Part shown: in pieces, positions 44,991 through 56,458 of the stretch | How positions within the stretch are numbered: position 1 is the stretch's first letter | How the letters are laid out: each line of letters begins with the position of its first letter | Made by a program: the position numbers and the translations under genes | Source of the DNA: Pleurodeles waltl | Lineage: Eukaryota; Chordata; Amphibia; Caudata; Salamandridae | DNA length: 64,000 bases | Direction of reading: 5' to 3' | Assembly (NCBI RefSeq): GCF_031143425.1 | Contig: NC_090445.1 | Coordinates: 1,580,106,049-1,580,170,048 of the forward strand | The notes under the pieces: generated by a model | What the model was told of the DNA's origin: nothing | Database searches by the model: none | What the model saw: the letters and a program-made list of their open reading frames with translations, nothing else

Positions 44991-46065
44991 CCCCTTCGCT
45001 GCCAGGCCTTTTCCCCCTCCTGTGACAAACCTTTTTTTGGCTGTTTGGGGTAGTTCGCACTTAGGCCCTCATAACTTTTTGTCCACATAAGCTATCCACG
45101 CCAAATTTGCGTCCTTTTTTTCTAACATCCTCGGGATTCTAGAGGTAACCAGAGTTTGAGGGTTCCCCTGTAGAAGACCAAGAAATTAGCCAAAATACAG
45201 CTATTTTTTTTATATGGTAAAAAAAGGCTGCATAAGGAAGATTGTGGTTTTTTCCCTGAAAATGACATCAACAAAGGGGTTGCGGTGCCAAAATCACCAT
45301 CTTCCCAGCTTTCAGGAACAGGCAGACTCGAATCAAAAAACTTCATTTTTCAACACAGTTTTGGCAATTTACTGTGACATACCCCATTTTTACTATTTTT
45401 TGTGCTTTCACCCTCTTTCCAGTTAGTGACAGATATGGGTGTAAAACCAATGCTGGATTCCAGACCGCTAAACATTTCTGAAAAGTAGACAAAATTAGAC
45501 AAAATTCTAAATTCAGCAATGGGTAATTTGCGTAGATCCTTCAAAGTTTTCCTACTGAAAGAAACAGCTAAAATAAAAAAACAATTGAAATTGAGGTGAA
45601 AAAAGAGCCATTTCTGTCCATGTTTTCTTCTATAACTTTTTCCAGCTATGGCAGATTTTTTTAAAGCAATATACCGCTATGTCTGCTGGACTCTTCTGGT
45701 TGCTGGAATATATAGGGCTTGTAGGTTCAACAAGAATACTAGGTACCCAGAGGCAATAAATGAGTCGCACCTTGCAATGGGTTTTCATTGTATACCGGGT
45801 ATACAGCAATTCTTTTGGTGAAATATAAAGAGTGAAAAATAGTTATCAAGGAAACCTTGTATTTCCAAAATGGGCACAAGATAAGGTGTTGAAAAGCAGT
45901 GGTTATTTGCACATCTTTGAATTTCGGGGTCCCCATACTAGCATGTTAATTACAAGCATTTCTCAAATAGACCTCTTTTTTTCACACTGTCTTACATTTG
46001 GAAGGAAAACTGTAGAGAAAAACAAGGGGCAATAACACTTGTTCATCTTTTCTGTGTTTCCCCAA
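44991..46065 (-). repeat. Unique tail of TTAA element copy 2
   Basis: Inverted homologue of 52430-53503, starting CCCCTTCGCTGCCAGGCC. Stops and indels differ from the other copies, which argues against coding constraint. Confidence 0.8.
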
Positions 46066-46069
46066 GTCT

Positions 46070-47620
46070 CCTGATAAAAATGGTACCTCACTTGTGTGGG
46101 TAGGCCTAATTCCCGCAACAGGAAAGGCAACATGGACACATCACATTTTGACATTGAAATCTGACGCCTTTTTTTGGAAAATACCCAGCTGTGGATTTTG
46201 GCCTCTAGCTCAGCTGGCACCTATGGAAACATACCAAACCTTTGTATTTTTCAAAACTAAACACCTAGGGGAATCCACGATGGGGTGACTTGTTGGGCTC
46301 TCACCAGGTTCTGTTACCCAGAATCATTTGCAAACATCAAAATATGGCAAAACAAAACCTTTTCCTCACATTTCAGTGATAGAAAGTTCTGGAATCTGAG
46401 AGGAGCCACACATTTCCTTCCACCCATCATTCCACCAAGTCTCCCAATAAAAATGGTACCTCACTTGTGTGGGTAGGCCAAGTGCCCGCAACAAGAAATG
46501 CCCCAAATCACAAAATGGACACATCACATTTTCCCAAAGAAAACGGACCTGTTTTTTGCAAAGTGCCTAGCTGTGGATTTTGGCCTCTAGCTCATCTGGC
46601 ACCTAGAAAAACCTAGCAAACCTGGAGATTTCTGGAAACTAGACACGTAGGGGAACCCAGGATGGTGTAACTTGTGGTGCTCTCACCAGGTTCTGTTACC
46701 CAGAATCCTTAGCAAACCTCAAGATTTGGCAAAAAAAAAACGTTTTCCTCATATTTCGGTGCTGCAAAGTTCTGGAATCTGAGAGGAGCCACAAACTTCA
46801 TTTGACCCAGCATTCCCCCACATCTCCTGATAAAAATGGTACCTCACTTGTGTGGGTAGGCCTCGTACCCGTGACAGGAAATACCCCAAAACACTACGTG
46901 GATACATCAAAATTATCAAATACAAAACTACCTGTTTTTGAAAGGGGGGCACCTGCTTTTTTGGTCCTGGGCTTAGAAGCCATCTAGGGAAACCTACCAA
47001 ACCCAGACATTTCAGAAAACTAGACACCCGAGGGAGTCCAGGGAGGCGTGACTTGCATGGATACCCGTGTTTTCTTCCCCAGAATCCTCGGCAAACCTCA
47101 AATTTAGCTAAAAAATCACATTGTCCCCACATTTCTGTGTGGGATCACTGCACCAGCAATAATTTCCTGCCACCCAATGTTCCCTTCAGTCTCCTGATAA
47201 AAATGATACCTCACTTGTGTAGGTGGGACAAGTGCCTGTGACAGTGAAGAGCCAAAAACATGTTGAAATTGAGGGGGAACCAAAGCGGGTCCAAAATGGT
47301 AGTTTGATAAAAATGTTTTTAGGCAGACAAGTGGGGCAGAATTTTTATCTGTATAGATGCGACAATGCTGGGTGGTAGGAATTTTGTGGACTCCCGCAGA
47401 TTCCGGAATGATCCGTCACAAAAATGTGGGAAAAATGTGTGATTTCAAGCAAAGTTGGAGATTTGCAGGGTATTGTGGGTAAGAAAATGGTGCGGGTGCA
47501 TGTAAAGCACACCACCCTTGACTCACCCAGATGTTTAGTTTTCAGATGTGTTGAGGTCTCATAGATTTTTCTACATGGCAGCGTCCCAAAGTCCAAAAGG
47601 TGCCACACTCACCTGGCATC
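46070..47620 (-). repeat. Array of about 370-bp units (copy 2, diverged)
   Basis: CTCACTTGTGTGGGTAGGCC recurs near 46090, 46461, 46845 and (diverged) 47210, so about four units at roughly 370-385-bp spacing. They are more diverged from one another than those of copies 1 and 3. Confidence 0.8.
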
Positions 47621-48545
47621 TAGTATGCTCTCTGCCCCCCTCTGGGGAGTGAATCAGGGGAAATTGCCCCATCTGACCACCGGTGGACAGAACAACTTTG
47701 TCCCTATTTATTTGGGGTGGGGGTATGTCCATACCCCGCCCTCTTTTTTTAAAGAAAATTCATCCCTGGTGTCTAGTAGGTTTTCTGTCCCCCTTGGGGC
47801 AGGTGGGCCTCACAATAATAGGCCGATTTACCCCCAAGGGGGGCAGAAATGTCCAACAGGTATGTGCCCCCATGGGGAGCGACCCTTGACCGAGGGGCTG
47901 CCCCTGCAAACAAAACGCACACACACCAATCCCTGATGCCTAAGTGGTTTCTGCCCTCAAGATCAGGAAAATTAAAATAGACTGATCAGAAATGGCCTAA
48001 AATAAATCTGCCCACAGGGGAGCGACCCTTGCCTAAGGGGTCGCTCCCCTTGCGTGAAATTGGCGCAAAAAAAAATCCCTGGTGTCTAGTGCTTTCTGCC
48101 CCCCCTTCGGGCAGATTGGCCTAAGAAAAATAAGCCGATCTGCCCCCAAGGTGGGCAGAAATGGCCTAAAATAAAATTGTCCCTCCAAGGGGTCGCTCCC
48201 CATCTGTAAAAAAAAAAAAATCTCTGGTGACTAGTGGTTACTGCCCCCCTTGGGGGGATCAGCCTAATTCAAATAGTCTGATCTGCCCCCAAGGAGGGCA
48301 AACATGGCCTGAAATAGATTTTTGTCCCCCAGGGGAGCGACCCTTGCCTAAGGGGTCACGCCCCATCTTCAAAAAATAAAAAATAATAATAATCTCTGGT
48401 GCCTAGTGGTTTTTGACCCCCTTGGGGGCAGATTGGCCTAAGAAAAATAGGCCGATCTCCCCTCAAGGGGGGTAGAAATGGCCTAAAACAATTTGCACCC
48501 CAAGAGGAGCGACCCTTGCCTAAGGGGTCGCTCCCCATGCCCTTG
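47620..48545 (-). repeat. Array of about 170-190-bp units (copy 2)
   Basis: GGGAGCGACCCTTG.CTAAGGGGTCGCTCCC hairpins recur at about 48017, 48190, 48332 and 48507 with CTGGTGTCTAGTG or CTGGTGCCTAGTG anchors between them. About five units. Confidence 0.85.
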
Positions 48546-48770
48546 TGTTTAGTGGCTTCTGCCCTCCCAAGCATTTCTCTTCCGATCACGCTGGAAAATG
48601 AGCTTCCAGTGCAATGGGGTCAACCTCTGATGAGGTCAGTGCGCAATCGCGTGCTGACTTCATCAGATGTCACTGGGGGGGTGGGTGTGGAAGGGAAATC
48701 GATTCCCCTTCCATCCCTGCCCTAGGCCAATGGAGAGAGCGCTAGCGCTCCCCCCATGGGCCGGTCCCAG

Positions 48771-48830
48771 GACTTAAAGGTTACGTCCGTGGCATGTGAG
48801 CACTGCACCACCGGACGTAACCATTACGTC
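48771..48830. repeat. 60-bp palindrome at head of TTAA element copy 2
   Basis: Homologous to 1196-1255 and 49741-49800, with GACGTAACCATTACGTCC as the better-preserved arm. Confidence 0.75.
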
Positions 48831-49044
48831 CATGGTGTGGAAGGGGTTAAATTACTGCCAGCAACCATGCCTGATGCACTGAGGTGAGTGCTGGTAGTAA
48901 ACTGTTAGTAATTTTGCATATGCTGGCTACTAATGCAATATTGTCTGGCGTGGATACTATTGCAATAATAATAATTTTAGTAGCTCTCAATGACTTTCAT
49001 TCAACATAAGCAGCTCTCTTTACAGAAAAGGTTGGAGACCCCTG

Positions 49045-49720
49045 GTATGGGGGTATCCCACGGACCCTTCTAGGACTAAAAACCATTAAAAGAAATATAT
49101 TGGAAATGTCCACAGATGGATGAGCAGATTTTTCTGAGATTTTCTTTTTTTTTAAAGGGCGGTCTCCAGCACTTTTTTTAAATGTTGCCCCTGGGTGAGC
49201 CAGGTCCCAGGGGTTTTGGGGGCTTAAAAAAGGAGGCAAGCAAACAGGGTCCCCCTCTTAGGGCTTATATTATCCCCGGGGACCATCAACTCCCTAAGGC
49301 GATGATACAAAAATACATGGGGGGGCGCACAGCCCTCCTGTGAACCACCACCTCCTGGACAAAATACATTTATAATAGTAGGGGGTCCTGTGAACCTCCA
49401 AGGGCCCAGGGACCACCACCTCCCTGGGACTAGGTTTCTATTATGTGCAGGGAGCTGTGCGGCACCCCGCTCACCGGGGACCACCACCTCCCAAGGGGCT
49501 AAATGGTTTAATAATAGCAGGGGGGTCCTGCGGGTGTCCCCTGCCCTGGGGACCACCACCTGCACAAGGTTTTATTGAAAGTAAAGCAGGGGGTCCATTG
49601 TGGACCCCCAGCCTCGTGGATCACCATTTCCCCAGGGCTAAATTCTAAAGAATGGCCTTGGGGAACATCACCCCCCTGGTTCAGATAAAAGCATTGCTCG
49701 TGCAAGCAGGGAGTTGCTAC
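49045..49720 (-). repeat. Repeat family E, left arm of palindromic locus
   Basis: GGGGACCACCACCTCCC-type phrases recur near 49270, 49345, 49415, 49480 and 49550 at a spacing of about 65-75 bp. The sequence is inverted relative to 53508-53860, and its innermost 28 bases are complementary to those after the TTAA element (53508 on). Confidence 0.7.
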
Positions 49721-49740
49721 TTAACCCCTTCTGTGCCCAG

Positions 49741-49800
49741 GACATAATGGTTACGTCCTGAGGCACAGTGCTGCTGTGCCCAGGACGTAACCATTACGTC
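49741..49800. repeat. 60-bp palindrome at head of TTAA element copy 3
   Basis: The arms GACATAATGGTTACGTCC and GGACGTAACCATTACGTC enclose GCACAGTGCTGCTGTGC; nearly perfect over all 60 bases. Confidence 0.85.
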
Positions 49801-50069
49801 TTGGGCACAGAGCCCAGAGGGAGAGCTAGCGCTCCCTCTGTGGGGTTCCCACCCAGCCCCCCAAGGCAGGGATGGAAGGGGAAGCCCTTCCCCTTCAACC
49901 CTGATCCCCCCAACCCCCGTGACATCAGCATGCGATCGCGCGCTGATTGTCACAGGGCCTCCTCCCTTGCATTTCTTTTCCGATCACGTGGGGGAGGCCG
50001 AGAGAGGCTTTAAAGGGAAGGAAAGTTATTTCCTTCCCTTTGAAGTCCTTCTCTGCGTTTTTTGAAACG

Positions 50070-50555
50070 CCCACTAGATACCAGGGATTTATTTTTAAAA
50101 ATTAATTTGGCATAAGGGAGCGACCCCTTGGACAAGGGTCACTCCCAGGGGCGGCATTTGTTTTTAAGGCCTTTTCTGCCCCCCCGGGGGGAGATCGGCC
50201 TATTGTTATTAGGCCGATCTGCCCCCAGGGGGGCAGAAACCTCTAGGCGCCAGGGCTAATTTTTTGGGGGTATTTTTGTTTTTTGTTTGTTTGTTTCTTT
50301 AGAGATGGGGAGCGACCCATTAGGCAAGGGTCACTCCCCTGGGGGGCAAATTGTATTTAGACCATTTCTGCCCCCCTTGGGGGCAAATCTGCCAATTTTA
50401 GGTCAATCTGCCCCCAAGGGGGGCAGAAACAACTAGGAACCGGGGATCTTTTTTTTTTCACCAATGTTACGCAGGGGCGACCCCGTAGGCAAGGGTCGCT
50501 CCCCGGGGGGGTTTAGGGTGGCAAATTTATTTTAGGCCATTTCTGCCCCCCCTGG
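50070..50555 (+). repeat. Array of about 170-190-bp units (copy 3)
   Basis: About two and a half units with anchors CTAGATACCAGGGA, CTCTAGGCGCCAGGG and CTAGGAACCGGGGA; fewer units than copies 1 and 2. Confidence 0.85.
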
Positions 50556-52430
50556 GGCCGGCTGAGCTAGAGGCCAAAATCCACAGGTAGGCGCTTTGCA
50601 AAAAACACCTCTGTTTTCTGTGAAAAAAATCTTGGATTCCCCTAGGTGTCTAGTTTTCAAAAATGCGCTGGTTTGCTAGCTTTCCCCAGGTGCAAATTTA
50701 TTTTAGGCCATTTCTGCCCCCCCAGGTGCCGGCTGAGCTAGAGGCCAAAATCCACAGGTAGGCACTGTTTTCTGTGAAAAAATGTGATGTGTCCACGTTG
50801 TGTTTTGGGCCATTTCCTTTTGTGGGCGCTAGGCCTACCCACACAAGTGAGGTACCATTTTTATCGGGAGACTTGGGGGAATGCTGGGTGGAAGGAAATT
50901 TGTGGCTCCTCGCAGATTCCACAACTTTCTGTCACCGAAATGTGAGGAAAACGTGTTTTTTCAGACAAATTGTGAGGTTTGCAAAGGACTCTGGGTAACA
51001 GAACCTGGTCAGAGCCCCACAAGTCACCCCCATCTTGGATTCCCCTAGGTCTCTAGTTTTAAAAAAGCACAGGTTTGCTAGGTTTCCCTAGGTGCCGGCT
51101 GAGCTAGGGGCCAAATTCCACAGGTAGGCACTTTGCAAAAGACACCTCTGTTTTCTGTGAAAAAATGGGATGTGTCCACGTTGTGTTTTGGGCCATTTCG
51201 TTTCGTGGGAGCTAGGCCTACCCACACAAGTGAGGTACCATTTTTATCGGGAGACTTGGGGGAGCGTTCGGTGGAAGGAAATTTGTGGCTCCTCTCAGAT
51301 TACACAACTTTCTGTCACCGAAATGTGAGGAAAATGTGTTTTTTTAGCCAAATTTTGAGGTTTGCAAAGGATTCTGGGTAACAGAACCTGGTCAGAGCCC
51401 CACAAGTCACCCCTTCTTGGATTCCCCTAGGTGTCTAGTTTTCAAAAATTTGCTGGTTTGCTAGGTTTCCCCAGGTGCAAATTTATTTTAGGCCATTTCT
51501 GCCCCCCCAGGTGCTGGCTGAGCTAGAGGCCAAAATCCACAGGTAGGCACTGTCTTCTGTGAAAAAATGTGATGTGTCCACTTTGTGTTTTGGGCCATTT
51601 CCTTTTGTGGGCGCTAGGCCTACCCACACAAGTGAGGTACCATTTTTATCGGGAGACTTGGGGTAATGCTGGGTGGAAGGAAATTTGTGGCTCCTCTAAG
51701 ATTACACAACTTTCTGTCACTGAAATGTGAGGAAAATGTGTTTTTTCAGCCAAAGTTTGAGGTTTGCAAAGGATTCTGGGTAACAGAACCTGGTCAGAGC
51801 CCCACAAGTCACCCCATCTTGGATTCCCCTAGGTCTCTAGTTTTAAAAAATTCACAGGTTTGGAAGGTTTCCCTAGGTGCCAGCTGAGCTAAGGGCCAAA
51901 ATCCACAGGTAGGCACTTTGCAAAAAACACCTCTGTTTTCTGTCAAAAAATGGGATGTGTCCATGTTGTGTTTTGGGCCATTTCCTTTTGTGGGCGCTAG
52001 GCCTACCCACACAAGTGAGGTACCATTTTTATCGGGAGACTTGGGGGAACGTTGGGTGGAAGGAAATTTGTGGCTCCTTTCAGATTCCACAACTTTCTCT
52101 CACCGAAATGTGAGGAAAGTGTGTTTTTTAGCCAAATTTTGAGGTTTGCAAAGGATTCTGGGTAACAGAACCTGGTCAGAGCCCCACAAGTCACCCCATC
52201 TGGGATTCCCATAGGTCTCTAGTTTTCACAAATGCACAGGTTTGGTAGGTTTCCCTAGGTGCCGGCTGAGCTAGAGGCCAAAATCTACAGATAGGCACTT
52301 TGCAAAAAACACCTCTGTTTTCTGTCAAAAAATGGGATGTGTCCACGTTGTGTTTTGGGGCATTTCCTGTCGCGGGTGCTAGGCCTACCCACACAAGTGA
52401 GGTACCATTTTTATCGGAGACTTGCGGTAA
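50556..52430 (+). repeat. Array of 366-419-bp units (copy 3)
   Basis: The anchor GCTGAGCTA starts at 50561, 50732, 51098, 51517, 51883 and 52265. The first interval (171 bp) is a deleted unit, and the 419-bp interval includes an extra TTTATTTTAGGCCATTTCTG segment derived from the neighbouring smaller array. Confidence 0.9.
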
Positions 52431-53503
52431 CATAGAATAGCAAAACAAGTGTTATTGCCCCTTGTCTTTCTCTACATTTGTTTCTTCCAAATACAGTATA
52501 AGAGAGTGTGTAAAAAAAACATCTATTTGAGAAATGCCCTGTAATTCACATGCTAGTATGGGCACCCCAGAATTCAGAGATGTGCAAATAACCACTGCTT
52601 CTCAACACCTTATCTTCTGCCCATTTTGGAAATACAAAGGTTTTCATGATAGCTATTTTTTTACTCTTTATATTTCAGCAAATGAATTGCTGTATAGCCG
52701 GTATAAAATGAAAACCCACTGCAGGGTGCAGGTCATTTATTGGCTCTGGGTACCTAGAGTTCTTGATGAACCTACAAGCCCTATAGATCCCCGCAAACAG
52801 AAGAGTCCTGCAGATGTAACGGTATATTGCTTTCAAAATCTGACATTGCAGGAAAAAGTTACTGAGTAAAACGTAGAGAAAAATTGCAGTTTTTTTCACC
52901 TCAATTTCAATATTTATTTTTTTGTTGTTATTTTCTGTAGGAAACCCTTGTAGGATCTACACAAACTACCCCTTGTTAAATTCAGAATGTTGTCTACTTT
53001 TCAGAAATGTTTCGGTTTCTGGGATCCAGCATTCGTTTCACGCCCATTTCTGTCACTGACTGGAAGGAGGCTGAAAGCACAACAAATCGTAAAAATGGGG
53101 TATGTCCCAGTAAAATGCCAAAATTGTGTTGACAAATTGGGTTTTCTGATTCAAGTCTGCCTGTTCCTGAAAGCTGGGAAGCTGGTAATTTTAGCACTGC
53201 AAACCCTTTGTTGATGCCATTTTCAGGGAAAAAAACACAAGCCTTCTTCTGCAGCCCTTTTTTCCCATTTTTTTTTAAAAAACGAACTTTTCACTGTACT
53301 TTGGCTAATTTCTTGGCCTCCTTCTGGGGAACACACAAAGTCTGGGTACCTCTAGAATCCCTAGGATGTTGGAAAAAAAGGACACAAATTTGGCATGGGT
53401 AGCTTATGTGAACAAAATGTTATGAGGGCCTAAGTGCAAACTGCCCCAAATAGCCAAAAAAAGGCTCAGCACAGGAGGAGGAAAAGGCCTGGCAGCGAAG
53501 GGG
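52430..53503 (+). repeat. Unique tail of TTAA element copy 3
   Basis: Homologue of 9546-10617. It ends GGCAGCGAAGGGG before TTAA. Confidence 0.85.
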
Positions 53504-53507
53504 TTAA

Positions 53508-54030
53508 AGCAACTCTCTGCTTGCGGGAGCAATGCTGGCTCCCGCAGGATATTTAACCAGGCCCAGGGCGATGGGGTCCATGGGGCCGAAATTGGGCTAG
53601 GGCGGGAGGTAACATCGCTCTTCTCACTTTTGGAAAAAGTATTTGGCACCGAGGTGGTGGTGATCCCCAAGGCCCAGGGGGCGTGTGGCCCCCCCAAGAT
53701 AGTTTTTTACTGTTGTCCCAGGAGGTGGTGGTCCTTGGCACGGGGGGTCTATGCAGCCCCATCCCTTGGCTTTTTTATTATGTAGCCCCAGGGAGATGGT
53801 GGTCCCAGGGGAGCCTATGTGGACCCCTAAATATATATACTTAATACTGCCCCCTTTCAGCTCCAAACCACCTTGGCTCTGCGTGGCATGGGGTGATGTG
53901 ATTATAGGGGGATGGCCCCAGGGTCTGGTCTCCGCTACGTACAGCCGAAGACCATGTGTGGCATGGGTCTGGGTGGATATAGGGGTGTGGCCGCAGGGCT
54001 GGGCCGCAGGCCAATTGTGGATTAACGTAT
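53508..54030 (+). repeat. Repeat family E, right arm of palindromic locus
   Basis: It opens with AGCAACTCTCTGCTTGCGGG, complementary to the last bases before the TTAA element, and continues with AGGTGGTGGT units (53650, 53720, 53790). A GGCATGGG...GATATAGGGG-type pair at 53887-53990 recurs about every 60-70 bp. Confidence 0.65.
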
Positions 54031-54430
54031 AGTAATTAAAATTACTTTAAAAAAGCCATAGAAATTCACTGAAAAAAGCAAAGGTTACAGGGACGTTATA
54101 GTTAGGTAACAGAATTTTTAAAAACTGTGAAATTCACTTAAACAATCAAAGGTTACAGGGACATTATAGGTAGGCTCACATTTTAAACCTACAAAACCAT
54201 ATAAATTCACCTGTTATAGTTGTAGTTATCTCAAGTAACTATAAATCGTGCCCTAATGAAACTATAACTTGCGCCCTCTACATGCACTGCTAATTATCCT
54301 ACAAATTACAGCACTTATGACATTTTTGATAATTTCATTGCTAAAATCAATATAACATTTGCAGTAAAATATTTGAGGCAAATATATGTATATATGTATA
54401 TTACCTACTGGCGATCGCCAGTAGGTAGTT
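54031..54430 (+). repeat. Dispersed repeat F (copy 1)
   Basis: AAAGGTTACAGGGACGTTATAGTTAGG-type sequence recurs (54082, 54148) and again at 55830-55930. TCAAGTAACTATAA and CTATAACTTGCGCCC words match 55985-56020. It ends with a perfect short palindrome CTACTGGCGATCGCCAGTAG at 54405-54424. Confidence 0.7.
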
Positions 54431-54469
54431 ATAGTTAGGACCATGTTTCCATAGAAAAAGTATTTTTGG

Positions 54470-54990
54470 TCTTGTCTATATCTTTGCCGTCATTTGATGA
54501 ATCTTCATGAAATGTTCCAAAAAAAGTATGCTGGTGATTCTTGTTGCACATGGGACATTTTGGTGTGGTCCGTCAAGTGCGGCCTGAGAAAAAGAGGGGG
54601 TTCAAAAAACATCCATTTCCCATCTTAATTCCCATAGGAGTTTTAAACACGACTACAGCCCGAACCGTTGGACAGAATGACACCAAATTTGGAAGAAAGC
54701 TAAATTTTATTTTGCAGATTGTGCTTTTGGTTATTTGGTGTAAATCCGTTAAGCAGTTTTTGAGATATTAAAGGGAAAATACATTTGCATGTTTAGGGCT
54801 GCGGACCAGTTGTGAAGTTTTCACGGCGATCGTGGTGAATTTGCGAATGTGCGCACCAGCAGGAATGCTGTGATTGGCTTGCTGCAACCTGACCAGAAAG
54901 TTGCAGCTGCCATTTTAGGTTACGGGAAACGGTCCGGGCCTGAAAAATTAAATAAAAAGTGTCATAAGGGGTCAGGCTGGAGGTACCCTG
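54470..54990 (+). repeat. Dispersed repeat G (copy 3)
   Basis: Same words and order as 36820-37350 (AATCTTCATGAAAT, GACACCAAATTTGGAAGAAA, TTTGGTGTAAATCCGTTAAG, then a CCATTTTAGG end). Confidence 0.75.
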
Positions 54991-55193
54991 ACCCCTTTGG
55001 TGTGCTATAGGGGTCTTCCACGGTCAATTATTGACCTTAATTATTTTTTTTCATAATGTGTGATATTCAAAATATGTCATGATGCTCAACGCGGGCCACC
55101 ATATAACGTTGCAACAAATGCACAAATATCTGCAAAAAAAAATACACAATAACATTCACAGCCTCATGCATACACTAAATCATTCACTCATAG

Positions 55194-55610
55194 AAGCACT
55201 TAGATACTCATACATCCACTCACAGACCCTCTCAGAGAGTCATGTACCCACTTTAAGACCCACGCAGACACTAACGAACCAACTCACAGACCCACTCAGA
55301 CACTTAGGCACCCACTCACAAACCCATACAGACCATCATGCATCCACTAACAGACACACTCAGGCCATCATACATCTACTCAGAAACCCACCCAGACCCC
55401 CATGCACCCACTCAAGATCCACTCAGACAATCATGCACCCTGCCACAGACCCACTCAGACCTTTATGTACCCACTCACAGACTCACTCAGACACACTTGC
55501 ACCCACTCACAGACCCACTCAAACCTTTATGTACCCACTCACAGACCCACTCAGACATCCCACATCCACTCACAGAATCACTCAGACCCTCTCACACCCA
55601 CTTTCACTTC
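55194..55610 (+). repeat. Minisatellite of about 31-32 bp units
   Basis: CACTCACAGACCCACTCAGA recurs with variants through the block. The 226-codon frame across it is a product of the stop-poor AC-rich repeat. Confidence 0.85.
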
Positions 55611-55749
55611 CAGACACACACTCTCACACTCAGAGACACCATCTCACAACTAATATCACACCCAAAGAAACAGACCCTTCGGCAGAGTGTGGTGCATTAT
55701 TCAGTAGGGTGGTTATGCCACGCATGGTTGAAGGCTGTGCGCTTAAGTG

Positions 55750-56270
55750 GTTGGATTAATGGATAGTAATTAAATAATTACTTAAATTAAAATTACTTTA
55801 TGTTAAAAAACAGAAATTCACTGAAAAAAACAAAGGTTACAGGGACGTTATTGTTAGGAAATAGAATTCAATACAACATAGATATTCAGTTAAAAAATCA
55901 AAGATTACAGGGATGTTATAGTTAGGTTCTAAATTTACTCGTACAAAACCATTTAAATTCAATAGTTATAGTTAGAGTTATTTCAAGTAACTATAACTCG
56001 CCCCCTAGGATAACTATAATCGTGCCCTCGCCATGCACTGCTAATTACCTCAGACATTACAACACTCATGACAACTTGTATAACATAATGAAAAATATAA
56101 ATGAAACATTAGCTGTCAAATTATTGAAGAAAAAACTCTGCATGGTGGGGTGTAAGTTAGAGTTACCTAGGACGCAAGTTATAGTTACTTGAAATAATTC
56201 TAACTATAACTGCTGAATTTCTATGGTTTTGTACTGGTAAATTCAGAACCTAACTACAAATTCCCTGTTA
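55750..56270. repeat. Dispersed repeat F (copy 2) with inverted arms
   Basis: The segment at about 55955-56010 (AAAACCATTTAAATTCAATAG ... TCAAGTAACTATAACTCG in part) is complementary to about 56170-56232 (CAAGTTATAGTTACTTGA ... TATGGTTTTGT). This gives arms of about 60 bp around a loop of about 160 bp, so the element is an inverted-repeat (fold-back) unit. Confidence 0.65.
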
Positions 56271-56458
56271 GGTGATATATATATATGCAACACAGTCTGA
56301 GCTCGCACTGTGCAGCTCATAACTGGCCTGCACAGTGCACTAGAGCAGAGCCAGAAGGAGGCAGCCACTGATGACCCCCGGGAAGACCCAGGTAAGTCCT
56401 CGTCTTTTTTCTTTTGTCATTGTTTGTGCACACTGGTGCACAAACAAGGACTGAAAAC

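Larger units (their letters stand above)
44987..48850 (-). mobile_element. TTAA-flanked composite element, copy 2
   Basis: Both boundaries are exact TTAA (44987-44990 and 48847-48850). The 3,856-bp unit is inverted relative to copies 1 and 3. In plus-strand order it has the tail (44991-46065), units of the larger array (46070-47620), the smaller array (47620-48545) and the palindromic head (48771-48830). Its terminal motif CCCCTTCGCTGCCAGG lies at the low-coordinate end. Confidence 0.85.
37399..49044 (+). mobile_element. hAT-type element, about 0.53 kb, expanded by nested insertions
   Basis: The left terminus is CAGGCTTCTCCAAC. The right terminus on the other strand is CAGGGGTCTCCAAC, ending at 49044. 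CAGGGGTCTCCAAC-type ends are characteristic of vertebrate hAT (Tip100/Charlie-like) elements. The 8-bp flanks TTCTAGGG and GTATGGGG match at five of eight places, consistent with an old target duplication. Removing the L1 (37623-44857, plus 16-bp duplication) and the TTAA element (44991-48846, plus TTAA) leaves about 530 bp, the size of a non-autonomous hAT. No transposase is present. Confidence 0.7.
49721..53507 (+). mobile_element. TTAA-flanked composite element, copy 3
   Basis: Exact TTAA at both boundaries (49721-49724 and 53504-53507) encloses 3,779 bp. The left end is CCCCTTCTGTGCCCAGG and the right end on the other strand is CCCCTTCGCTGCCAGG, an imperfect inverted repeat of about 17 bp. 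The internal order matches copy 1. No transposase is present. This is the clearest copy for defining the family's ends. Confidence 0.88.

Noticed and set aside
55079..55759. A 226-codon His/Thr-rich frame
   Set aside because: It coincides with a minisatellite of about 31 bp and has alternative long frames in the same block. No domain.
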